64,000 nucleotides of DNA, taken from positions 6,389,606 through 6,453,605 of the forward strand of contig NC_088305.1 of assembly GCF_032854445.1 (NCBI RefSeq), given 5' to 3'. The translations under genes and the position numbers were made by a program. Shown here one piece after another: positions 12,490 to 23,494 of the stretch. The notes under the pieces are model-generated. The model searched no databases, was not told the DNA's origin, and saw only the letters and a list, made by a program, of their open reading frames with translations. Each line of letters starts with the position of its first letter. Within the stretch, counting starts at the first letter, position 1. This DNA is from Liolophura sinensis. Lineage: Eukaryota; Mollusca; Polyplacophora; Chitonida; Chitonidae.

Positions 12490-14215
12490 AATTTGATGGA
12501 TAGATTGATTCGACTGTCTGGTTTGGTTGATTTGACTGACTCTCTTGATAGATTGATTGATTCGACTGTCTGGTTTGGTTGATTTGACTGACTCTCTTGA
12601 TAGATTGACTGATTCGACTGTCTGGTTTGGTTGATTTGACTGACTCTCTTGATAGATTGACTAATTCGACTAACTGGTTTGGTTGATTTGACTCATTCTC
12701 TTGATAGATTGACTGATTCGACTAACTGGTTTGGTTGATTTGACTGACTCTCTTCATAGATTGACTAATTCGACTAACTGGTTTGGTTGATTTGACTCAT
12801 TCTCTTGATAGATTGACTGATTCGACTGTCTGGTTTGGTTGATTTGACTGACTCTCTTGATAGATTGACTAATTCGACTAACTGGTTTGGTTGATTTGAC
12901 TAACTCTCTTGATAGATTGACTAATTCGACTAACTGGTTTGGTTGATTTGACTCATTCTCTTGATAGATTGACTGATTCGACTGTCTGGTTTGGTTGATT
13001 TGACTGACTCTCTTGATAGATTGACTAATTCGACTAACTGGTTTGGTTGATTTGACTCATTCTCTTGATAGATTGACTGATTCGACTAACTGGTTTGGTT
13101 GATTTGACTGACTCTCTTTATAGATCGACTTATTCGACTAACTGGTTTGGTTGATTTGACTCATTCTCTTCATAGATTGACTGATTCGACTAACTGGTTT
13201 GGTTGATTTGACTGATTCTAGTGATAGATTGACTGATTCGACTCTCTGGTTTGGTTGATTTGACTGACTCTCTTGAGAGATTGACAGATTCGACTGTCTG
13301 GTTTGGTTGATTTGACTCATTCTCTTGATAGATTGACAGATTCGACTGTCTGGTTTAGTTGATTTGACTCATTCTCTTGATAGATTTACAGATTCGACTG
13401 TCTGGTTTAGTTGATTTCACTCATTCTCTTGATAGATTGACTGATTCGACTGACTGGTTTAGTTGATGTGACTGATTCTCTTGATAGATTGACAGATTCG
13501 ACTAACTGGTTTGGTTGATTTGACTCATTCTAGTGATAGATTGACAGATTCGACTGACTGGTTTGGCTGATTTGACTGACTCTCTTGATAGATTGACTTA
13601 TTCGACTGTCTGGTTTGGTTGATTTGACTGATTCTCTTGATAGATTGACTTATTCGACTGTCTGGTTTGGTTGATTTGACTGATTCTCTTGATAGATTGA
13701 CTTATTCGACTGACTGGTTTGGTTGAATTGACTGATTTTAGTGATAGATTGACTGATTCGACTGTCTGGTTTGGTTGATTTGACTGATTCTCTTGATAGA
13801 TTGACTGATTTGACTGACTGGTTTGGTTGATTTGACTGACTCTCTTGATAGATTGACAGATTTGACTAACTGGTTTGGTTGATTTGAATGATTCTCTTGA
13901 TAGATTTACAGATTCGACTGTCTGGTTTGGTTGATTTGACTGAGTCTCTTGATAGATTGACTGATTCGACTAACTGGTTTGGTTGATTTGACTGACTCTC
14001 TTGATAGATTGACAGATTCGACTGTCTAGTTTGGTTGATTTGATTGATTCTAGTGATAGATTGATTGATTTGACTGTCTGGTTTGGTTGATTTGACTGAT
14101 TCTAGTGATAGATTGACTGATTCGACTAACTGGTTTGGTTGATTTGACTGATTCTAGTGATAGATTGATTGATTCGACTGACTGGTTTGGTTGATTTGAC
14201 TGACTCTCTTGGTTG
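12490..14215. repeat. 52-bp minisatellite, ~33 copies
   Basis: Unit of 52 bp containing tctggtttggttgatttgac and ctcttgatagattgactgat. Variants alternate (gtctgg/aactgg, ctctcttg/ttctagtg), suggesting block amplification. The unit is not a multiple of three, and the short Gln/Ser/Asn-rich frames inside are repeat shadows. Confidence 0.92.
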
Positions 14216-14369
14216 AATAATTGATTCCAGTGATTGACTGATAGTCTCGGCCAGTCATCCAGTTAGTTAATCAGTTATAGTCACCAACCTAATCAGTCAG
14301 TCAGTTGATCTGTCATTTAATCTGTTATTGTTTACATAATTAACCCGTGGTGGAGTGTGTTCCTTTATG

Positions 14370-14665
14370 ATGTTTTATGTCAAATGTCATAACAACACAG
14401 TATTTTGAGTCATTCTAGGCCAGTGACGTCTAGCAAATTACAATTAGCATAACTGCAAATTTACCTCATATCTTTTCACATAATTCAGCTAAAACCATGG
14501 GGCGTGTAATTTGCTGCTATTCAAGCATTTGCATGAGCAGTTAGAATAAAAGCCTAACTGAGGTAAACTGACAAGAGGCCGAATTTCACCGGTTACGCGT
14601 GACCATTTGCCAGCCATGGCATTGTCGTCGCTATTCTGGTTTAGCTCTCTATGATGTAAGATCTA
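14370..14665 (+). repeat. Dispersed repeat family B, near-complete copy
   Basis: Shares ordered blocks with copies at 35800, 36228, 43750 and 45973: a gtcaaatgtcataacaacac region, aaaccatgg, gttagaataaaagcctaact, gaggtaaactgacaagaggc, cgtgaccatttgcca, then cattgtcgtcgctattctgg. No tRNA promoter or protein is visible, so it may be a non-autonomous element of unknown class. Confidence 0.72.
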
Positions 14666-14867
14666 TGATCTTAAAGGATACATGCAACGCTTTGGTTTTA
14701 TTTCTTAATTTGTACATTATCATGTGTAATAATATACAACAGTGCAAACAAATTTTTCAGCTTTCACTTTAGGGGGGGGGGGAGAGGGGTAAAAATGGCT
14801 TCAAAATACAGTTTTCTTAAAGCCGCGGCGGTCAGTCCGGAAATTAAGTAGCTTGCGACAGTGACGT

Positions 14868-15077
14868 CGATATGGAAGCCGATAGAGGACATCTCGCTAC
14901 CTCTATCTTTCTAATACGTAGCGAGGCAGCGAGGTAGCGAGGTAACGAGGTAGTGAAGTAGCGTGGTAGCGAGATCAACATAATCTCGCTATTTCGCTGC
15001 CTTGCAGCGGGGTAGCAAAGGTAAGCCATCGCGTTTCCACGCTATCTGGGTTCGCTTTCTCTATCGGCTTCCATACT
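14868..15077. mobile_element. Foldback element with 17-bp inverted arms
   Basis: tatggaagccgatagag at about 14872 reappears as its reverse complement near 15060. The interior has a 9-bp gaggtagcg-type tandem repeat and a cgctatttcgctgcc stretch that can pair with it. The layout resembles a small foldback or MITE. No transposase is present. Confidence 0.55.
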
Positions 15078-15763
15078 TCAACGATGACCCTGTTAAAAAA
15101 AAACTGTGGGTGACAGACCGAACGGGTCTGCCCGAACAGGGGCGGCGATATGGGGAACAGACCGAATTGGACGGGGTGCTAAGCTGCCCCGAAGAAGCCA
15201 TGCAGCTTATGTGTACATGTCACCACACCGTAGCAACTGGGCACTTCGGGGGTGTTCCGAGCAAAATAAACGATGACGTAATTTCTGAAAAAAATAAACG
15301 ACCGTTGACGGAAGATATGCATAATATAGAGGGGTATATAGTTGTTATAAATTACCGCCAAAATGGATTTTTTTCTGAAAAATTCCAGGTCATAATTTTC
15401 TTCATTTGGCACAGAAACATACTATTTGTTTTATAGTTCCTTTTCATGTATCCTTTAAATTAGGCGTGTTGTACTGATTAACTCAGTGACGAGCTGGTAG
15501 GGTTGTTGACTGAAGGGAAGCGTGGTAAAATGTTCCTTGCAGCGATGTCCTATACAAAACGGCCACAAAAGTCCACAAAGTTCTTACTTAATGCTCATAT
15601 GTTTCATCACTTAAAAAGTCATATTCTACGGTTTATGTCATTAACAGATTCAAGCAAAAGTCTTGGATTGCTAATTCTTTATAACTGTTATAAATGCATG
15701 CTGCCTAAAACCTGTGTGAGTCTGTAGTCATTGCATAGCTGTAAAAGCTAAATTTCAAAATTC
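15078..15763. other. No recognisable gene
   Basis: The frame at 15002-15436 (144 codons) starts inside the foldback element and has no recognisable domain. I regard it as chance. Confidence 0.5.
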
Positions 15764-15901
15764 TCCAGCCGTACGTGGGAAGGTCTGCCAGCAACATACG
15801 GATGGTTATGGGTTTCTCCCGGTCTCTGCCCGGTTTTCTCACACCATACATGAAATGTCCTTGAATACGGCGTAAAGCAAATAATCAAATAAATATATAA
15901 A
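15764..15901 (+). mobile_element. SINE family A, 5'-truncated and internally deleted
   Basis: Body from cagccgtacgtgggaaggtc to the tail aatcaaataaatatataaa. The central block around the ggccgccgtcg motif is missing. Confidence 0.76.
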
Positions 15902-15995
15902 TTTCAAACCTAATACCTGCTACTTAATCATACATTAGGATATTGTTCTTCCTTGGGCGTATGCCATGCTTTTTTTCTGTCCGAACGTGTTACTG

Positions 15996-16271
15996 TTTAT
16001 TTATTTATTTATTTGATTGGTGTTTTGTGCCGTACTCAAGAATATTTCACTTATACGACGGCGGCCAGCATTATAGTGGGTGGAAACCGGGTAGAGCCCG
16101 GGGGAAACCCACGACCATCCGCAGGTTGCTGGCAGACCTTCCCACGTACGATTGATTGGTTAATGGCCGGCAAGCATGAGCTGGACTTGAACTCACAGCG
16201 ACCGCATTGGTGAGAGACTCCTGGGTCATTACGCTGCGCTAGCGCGCTAACCAACTGAGCCACGGCCCCTC
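15996..16271 (-). mobile_element. Full-length SINE family A with target duplication
   Basis: Minus-strand copy with a long tttattta tail at its left end and the head complement at its right end. It is flanked by a perfect 12-bp duplication aacgtgttactg at 15984-15995 and 16272-16283, proving recent retroposition. The body carries a replacement containing attgattggttaatgg, shared with the copy at 16838. Confidence 0.92.
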
Positions 16272-16283
16272 AACGTGTTACTG

Positions 16284-16837
16284 ACATGAAATGTAATAAA
16301 ATTAAAATTGACAAAAAATGTTGGCACCCATTTCCGGTTGGGCTAGAGCTTCTAGTGATGCCTCGAAATCTGCCTTTTCCCGTCACTTATACACTTTTAG
16401 AGCCCGGACTGTTTTGTTTTTAAACCGTATTCTAGTTCTTTTTCGGTTCACGCGAATTAAAACGACATGTGACGTGTCACTGGCGCTTACAGAAGTAGTT
16501 GATATTCCTGACAGTTTTGGAGCGGGGATACAGGCCTGGAGTTTCTTTTTAGGATATATGAGCGGAACTGCAAAGTAACACACCAAGCCTTCTAACTACG
16601 ATAGAGTACTTTATGTGATGTATATTTAGTGGATGAGTGACTTAACCATAAAATATTATATTCCCATTGTTATGCATGAAATGACCAGGTACTTCCGGTG
16701 CAATTATCAATATTTGTACGTCGCATGCACAAAATATGTGGCGTAATTAACAAGTGTGATCATGTCGATGATTGCATACTCAATTCAAAAGTTAAAATCA
16801 AGCAAACGTCCCTACTGCACGAAATGAATGATTGAGT
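16284..16837. other. No recognisable gene
   Basis: The frame at 16318-16578 (86 codons) has no recognisable domain. Otherwise the sequence looks unique. Confidence 0.45.
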
Positions 16838-17000
16838 GAGTTTATTTATTTGAATGGTGGTTTACGCCGAACTCAAGAACACTTCATTTATACGACAGCG
16901 GCAAGCATTATGATGGGAGGAAACCTGGTTGAGCCCGGGGGAAACCCACGATCTTCCGCAGTTTGCTGACAGACCTTCCCAAGTACGATTGATTGGTTAA
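16838..17000 (-). mobile_element. SINE family A, left half of inverted pair
   Basis: Minus-strand partial copy (tail at about 16840, body to gtacgattgattggttaatg). It shares the internal replacement found in the copy at 15996, so both belong to one subfamily. Confidence 0.8.
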
Positions 17001-17044
17001 TGGAGAATCTTCACTTGCACGCCAGCACGTCGCAAGAAACCAGT

Positions 17045-17233
17045 AATTTCTCACCAAATCGGTCGCTCTGAGCTCCAGTTCAGCTCTTGCTGGTTTCCTC
17101 TCCCGCAATACGTGGGAAAGGTTTTCCAGGGACCTGCGGATGGTTGTGGGTTTCCTCCCACCATAATGCCACCGTCGTATAAGTGAAATAATCTTGAGTA
17201 CGGCGTAAAACACCAATCAAACAAATAAATAGA
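17045..17233 (+). mobile_element. SINE family A, right half of inverted pair
   Basis: Plus-strand copy from ctcaccaaatcggtcgctct to caccaatcaaacaaataa, with part of the centre deleted. With the neighbour at 16838 it makes an inverted pair with both tails facing outward. Confidence 0.82.
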
Positions 17234-18271
17234 TGTACGAGGGTGGTCAAATTTATGTGTGAATGAGACGACGCAGTATTGTAAACAACGGCCACTAGCG
17301 TCCAAGACAGGGATTGAACCGGCGCATCCTGGTGATTGAAGGATAAGAGCGCGTAAAAGCATGTTCAACATTCCACAATCGTGTGTTTCCATTAAAGATA
17401 CATTGCTCTGTCACAATTTGACCAGTGTATGAGTTGAATGTCGTTACTGGAAGGTTGTCCTTACCACCATTCTACCGTCATGTTTTCCATTTAAGTTACA
17501 TTACTCTGTCATAAATCGATCGGCGTATGAGTCGAAAGTCGTTACCGAAAGCATGCCTTTACCATTCCGTCCTCGCGTTTCCGTGAAAGCCACGACGACT
17601 CGCTTGCTGAGCCCACCCGTGATGCGACCAAAGATGTATAGCAGGCTCAAATTATCTTAATTGCTATGATGTATGAGGTTCATTCTGTATTCCCCAAAGT
17701 TCACGAAATCTGGGACTTTCTCTCTCCCATACGCTACACGAAAACGTTACTTGTAAAACATGTCAAATTATCAGATTAAATTTCGATTAAAACACCAGAT
17801 TTTATTTGTCAGTGTCTTATTTCAGATGACTGTGGACACATGAATATGTTACTGATTACAGACAAGACCTGGCCTCTTAACGACCTGTAAACCAGACAAA
17901 TACTAATCCCCCTCCCAAACTCAACCCTCCACTACGCTTTCTCGTTCCTTGGGACTGGGGTTGGCACAGCTGGCCCAGCGCTATGCCTAGGTGTGACCAC
18001 AGGACGTGTCTCAGGCCATTAGGAAAAATACATGTCACAGTTATCATCTCTCTAAGCAATCTTGGCCGTGTTTAGCGGTTTCTTGTGAGATGCACAAGAA
18101 AAGCAGAGGGAAGTGAAATAAGGCATTCTCTCGGTTTCTAATGGTTCTGGGGCCTGCTTTACAACTGAGGCTGTCACGGCATTGCGTCAAGAACACTTCA
18201 CAAGGTGTCGTCATGGATGCAGGTTAGACTGCATCGTAAAAAAGAGGCCCGTGGGTAGATGTCTACTGACG
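17234..18271. other. No recognisable gene
   Basis: Unique-looking sequence. No frame above 60 codons is convincing and I see no repeat or RNA gene. Confidence 0.45.
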
Positions 18272-18508
18272 GCTTTCCTGGCCGAGTAGTTAAAGCATAC
18301 TACAGCACTGAGCCTTTCACGCGCCATTGCGTCGCCGTGACCTCAAGTCCCGCTCATAATGCTGGTCGTAGGTGGAAAGTCTGCCATCAACCTGCGGATG
18401 GTCATGGATTTCCGCCGGGCTCTGCTCGATTCCTCCCACCATATTGTTGGCCGCCGTCGTGTAAGTGAAATACTCTTGAACTACCAATCAAATAGATAAA
18501 AACAAATA
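18272..18508 (+). mobile_element. SINE family A, diverged
   Basis: The head ctggccgagtagttaaagca looks like a Leu/Ser-type tRNA A box rather than the usual family A head. The body from ctgcggatggtcatggattt to a tail ending caatcaaatagataaaaac is family A. It may be a subfamily with another tRNA source. Confidence 0.72.
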
Positions 18509-18889
18509 ATCTGCTGGTTACTTTTTGTGACCACAAGCTGGTCGGGTGAACACTCTACATCATTGTTACATCTGCCATTCACGCAAGCCATGTGCGCTAG
18601 AAATGGGACTGAACACAAGACCTCGTTGGCTGGTGGATCAGCGTAGTTACACAGTGACCAATGCTTTACCCTCGAAATCGTTCCAGAGGAACGCAGTACT
18701 TACCTACAACACGGCTTGGTTGTCCCAGTAACACGCACGTGTAAGACAAACATCATGTGATGTGTGAAACCGAGCCTCAGAATTTTAGTAATTATGCCTT
18801 AAGCAGATTAAAAACAAAATTTGCACAGCGCACACTGTTTAATTTTTCAATGCTTTCTCTACACTAATGCAGTGATTTGGAACTATGCC

Positions 18890-19935
18890 AGCTTTGCCAT
18901 TCCCTCCAGGTCAGGTGCCTTTGTCCACTTTACGGTGGGTTTACATAAGAAAGTTTGCTAGGTTCCTGGTAAGGTGGAATGGTTTACTGCTAACTGTCAC
19001 TTTATGTCAAGAGGTTTGTCAGGTACCTGGCCAGGTGGTGTGGTTTACTGCTGACTGTCACTTTACGTCAAGAGGTTTGTCAGGTACCTGGCCAGGTGGT
19101 GTGGTTTACTGCTGACTGTGGCTTTACGTCAAGAGGTTTGTCAGGTACCTGGCCAGGTAGTGTGGTTTACTGCTGACTGTCACTTTACGTCAAGAGGTTT
19201 GTCAGGTACCTGGCCAGGTGGTGTGGTTTACTGCTGACTGTCACTTTACGTCAAGAGGTTTGTCAGGTACCTGGCCAGGTGGTGTGGTTTACTGCTGACT
19301 GTCACTTTACGTCAAGAGGTTTGTCAGGTACCTGGCCAGGTGGTGTGGTTTACTGCTGACTGTGGCTTTACGTCAGGAGGTTTGTCTGGCACCTGGTCAG
19401 GTGGGGTGGTTCACTGCTGATTGTGGCTTTACGTCAGAAGGTTTGCCAGGTACCTGGCAAGCTGCGGTAGTTTACTGCTGATTGTGGCTTTACGTCAGGA
19501 GGTTTGTCAGGTACCTGGGTATGTGGGATGGTTTACTGCTAACTGGCTTTATGTCAGAAGGTTTCTCAGGTACCTGGGTAGGTGGGGTGGTTTACTGCTA
19601 ACTGGCTTTATGTCAGAAGGTTTGTCAGGTACCTGGCCAGGTGGGGTGGTTTACGGCTAACTGTGGCTTTACGTCAGGAGGGTTGTCAAGTACCTGGTCA
19701 GGTGGTGTAGTTTACTGCTGACTGTGGCTTCACGTCCCGAGGGTTGTCAAGTACCTGGCCAGGTGGTGTGGTTTACGGTTAACTGTGGCTTTACGTCAGG
19801 AGGGTTGTTAAGTACCTAGCCAAGTGGTGTGGTTTACTGCTGAATGTGGCTTTACGTCAGGAGGTTTGTGAGGTACCTGCCCAGGTGGGGTGGTTTCTGC
19901 TGACTGTGGGTTTATCAGGTTTGTTAGGTAACGGC
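18890..19935. repeat. 61-bp minisatellite, ~17 copies
   Basis: Unit about 61 bp with tcaggtacctggccaggtgg, tgtggtttactgctgactgt and ctttacgtcaagaggtttg. Five left-central copies are nearly identical, the outer ones diverge in length and sequence. Frames inside are repeat shadows. 18509-18889 to its left holds nothing I recognise. Confidence 0.9.
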
Positions 19936-21884
19936 CTCCATTCAGAGTCTATCCTCCCACACTGGTATGTTGATAATTATAACTGTTGTAGGTTATTTAA
20001 TTTCTGGGCCCCTCTTTGGGGCTGTATAAAAACCGGGCCTCTGTGTAGTATTACTAATTACACTGATCTTAAGTAGTTGTAAGAGAAATATTGAATTTAA
20101 CTGCGGTATAATTTGTTAAAGAATCTTTCAATCAATCGCTGAATGATTGGGTGAGTTGAGAAGGGATGGCCAGACCATCCATCAGTCAGTCAATCATTAG
20201 CTCACTAAATCCTGGCTTGTTATTTGCCTGACATAGCCTTACGTAACTCACTTGACTGACACCTGCCATGCCGCGTCCATGTTGTCGCCAGACTCGCCCA
20301 AGGCTGCGCTGAATATAGCCAGCGGGGACACGATTTAAAACTGGAAAAGGACATGTCTCGTCTGCACTGATAAACAGAGGTCTGAGCGCTCGAGGCGTGA
20401 CGACCCGGGCACCTTAGGAGACGTAGCCACCATACATCTGACGACGAGACAGTTGTTTGTTTCTAGCAGGCTCACAAAGCTACATATCCTATATACATAA
20501 GCTTCGGCTGTTTTATTGTGAGTGAAATGTATTAGTCAACTGGAGAACTCGCCCCGCGGCGAAGTTTTGGGATAGCCCAGTATGTATGTAAATGGAAATG
20601 TTCATGAATGTATTATCTATGCAGGAAAATAGCGCACGTCACAGGCTACTAGACAACAGTTTATCTAGCAAAGCTATATATGTGATTAGTTATTTGTATG
20701 TAAGCCAATTGTTAGCGCACATGTTGGTGCTCGACTAAAATATCCATGAATACGACTATAGCGACTTAAAAGAATTCGACGCTCAGGCTTCTTAGCAGGC
20801 AATACATATAGGAACAGTGAAAGTGAACAAAATTCTGTGCGCAATGTCTGGCTGACAATTTACAGAAAACCTGTTTAATACCTATTATTTGGTAATTTTG
20901 CGCATACTTTTACACAGAACATTCTGGAAGGTTTTTTTTTCAGACAATTAAGTGCCGTATACGTAGTAAAAGTGAAACCATAACCGTATATATTTTACCA
21001 CCCATATAAACTTACGAAATTTACTGCTGCTTAAAAGAGGTGAAAATGGTTTTCTGTACCGTTGGATCGATTTGAAAATTAGTCACGTGGTTAGTCTTGA
21101 CATTCCAAATCAAAAGCCTCTCATCATTCATGTATGTTGAGAGTTCGAATCCAGTTCCTGCTGACAGGACTGACCTTACGCCAGTTGCCTGTTAAATTGT
21201 AGTGGTTACCATCGATCTCTGCATAGTTTCTCACATCCACAAAACAAATTCTTAAATACGTAAAACTTAATATACTATATAAGTTAGGATTTCAAGTTTT
21301 GATAAATACGGGATACAACAAGGGTAGGTATGTTGTCTATAAGATATACAAACCTTCATCCTTTCACTCACTTTGATGTTCAGTGAATATTAAATATTCA
21401 CTTATAATACGGTTATCGCGATCTGGAGCTAGTCATTTCATGTGGCTGGAGGAGCATCAGTTATTTTCTCCCTTGCATACAGTGTACCACTTTACAGCTG
21501 TTTGTTAACGTTTGCCTTTACGCATGGCCAAATATTTGTAATTAAATTAAAAAAAAAGCGTAATGCTTTTTTTTCTTGAAGTTTGTCTAACATCATCAGT
21601 TATATTGCCCAGGTAGGGAATTATGCAACGAAACTCGTTACCTGTGTGAATATGTGCAGGTTTCATTATGCCCAGAGGTGGACGAAAGTGGGCGGAGGTC
21701 AACTAAGCATGAAATTTGGATGGCGAATCAACTGTTGGAACGACTGACTGATTGACGAGTAAAGTTTGAACCCGTGGATCAATGATCATAATGCGATATT
21801 GATGCATTTTGGGGATTGTATGACTTATTGATGAATCGAGCCCAAGTGTTCTCGGCCACACCAGCACCGATCTTCTTTATTATA
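19936..21884. other. No recognisable gene
   Basis: AT-rich sequence. A degraded SINE-like stretch with a B-box-like gagttcgaatccagttcct occurs near 21140-21160. No coding or RNA gene is supportable. Confidence 0.45.
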
Positions 21885-22195
21885 GACCGGCCTCCGGAAG
21901 AGATGGTAGAGCGTTCGCTTCGGGAGCGGTAGATCCAGGATCAATACTGGGTCGAGTGACACCTGCCTTAAAAGAGGAAGTTGTAACTTCCTCGCTTGGC
22001 ATGAAGGGGATAGTGCAACGAAGGGTTGACCCGTATCAGTATAATGGCTCAGTGAAGCAGCAGTAGATAAAAGAGCGGTGGAAATCCGTCCTGCAACAAG
22101 GAGGCACATTACATGCACTCTAAGGATTCATTCGTCGTCACCTGACTAAAAAAATTGTTAAGTACGATGTTAAACCCACTCACTCATTCACTACT
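21885..22195 (+). mobile_element. tRNA-derived SINE (family C type, distinct head)
   Basis: The head gatggtagagcgttcgcttc carries a good A box, and caggatcaatactgggtcga is a B-box-like region. The tail gttaagtacgatgttaaacc followed by cactcactcattcact is shared with the element at 31329. Orientation is plus. Confidence 0.8.
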
Positions 22196-22739
22196 TATTA
22201 CAAGAAAGGGACAGGGGGTAAGACTGGAAACACCCTGTCTGTCTGTCTGTCTGTAAATACGATTTTATCCATGCATCTCCTCCCATACATTTTGCCTATC
22301 ACCTGAACTCGTGCATCCTTAAGTTTTGTGACAATCGAGTTCAGGACTAGAGTATATAGTGCTTTTCTGTGCATTCAGGATTTGTCCATGCAACTCTTCC
22401 TAAAGTACTGACCGTATTTGTATGAAACTTAGCATGCATATTATCTATCATTTACACTTGTGCATGCATACGTCTATTTACAATCGGATAATTAGTTTTC
22501 ATTACAATTATTTACTTAGTACGAGAAATGGATTTTCATGTACACAGTTTTGCCCACTTAAATCCTGCTGAAGTATTGCATCGATTTCCTGTGAACTTTT
22601 TTTATGTATCTTTTATATCATCAAAACATCTAAATGCTTAATAATACTAGCAATCTGATTATTATTTTTATTTTCATTTATTCTAGAAAATCTTGTGGGG
22701 TGGAAGGAGTATTTCGGACGTCGGGATTCTAATAGACTT
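22196..22739. other. TGTC microsatellite and unassigned sequence
   Basis: A (tgtc)n run lies at about 22236-22254. The rest (to 22739) is AT-rich and may be a dispersed repeat, because motifs such as ccatgca and cttagcatgcata recur locally. No gene is seen. Confidence 0.4.
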
Positions 22740-22962
22740 CTTTATTTATTTATTTATTCGTTTGTTTTGGGGTTTAAATCTGTTGTCAAGACTTTTTGAC
22801 TCACATGACGCCGATCTGGCCCATGGTTGAATAATACCATCACCTTTCACCATTTAACATCCAAACCCTCCCGATTTAAAGCAAAACACGGAACAGTGAG
22901 CGGTGGATTCGAACGTCGACCTCATTGGCTAGGCGTGTCCGCTTACATAGAAAGTCTGGTCC
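22740..22962 (-). mobile_element. tRNA-derived SINE (family D type)
   Basis: Minus strand: the tttattta tail complement is at the left and a tRNA-like region at the right (ggtggattcgaacgtcgacc, complement of a B box with flanking A-box area). The body differs from family A. Confidence 0.65.
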
Positions 22963-23494
22963 AAAATGATAGAAGTTAAAAGTCTATTAGCTATCTCTGT
23001 AAATTACCGTGTGAATCACTTAATCAGCGTACAAAGCAAATCAGAAGTAATTCATGCTGGATTACGCCAATTTCATTTGAGGCGAGAACACTATAGAGAT
23101 ATTGTTATCTCTGTTATAAGTCAAAGATTTTTTTTGGGTCAAAAATGCAAACGATAAACAAATTTAGATGCACCACTGGAAAACCAGCTTTTCAGGACAA
23201 CGACTTCTCCTGCAGGGAGTTCCACAAACATATTAGAACAGGTTGTCATTTGACTGTAAAGAGTGAAAGTCTCTTCAGTGTTGATGGACAACTCGTAACG
23301 GTCGTGACTTTCTTCTCGCATTAAGTGCTGGGCCTCACAAAAATAGATACATGTCGACATACTCCATCCGTTAAATCTGACTTTTGTTTCTCTTCTTGCT
23401 AAACAACTAAAAAAGCATTGTCTTTTGATGAATCTGATCGCCTATCGCTTGAGTTTATCGTTCTGTCGCCAGAAGCTCTAACAACTTGCCGAGA
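22963..23494. other. No recognisable gene
   Basis: Unique-looking sequence with frames of 73 codons or fewer and no recognisable motif. Confidence 0.4.

Noticed and set aside
15002-15436. 144-codon frame
   Set aside because: Starts in a foldback element arm and shows no domain or compositional coding signal.
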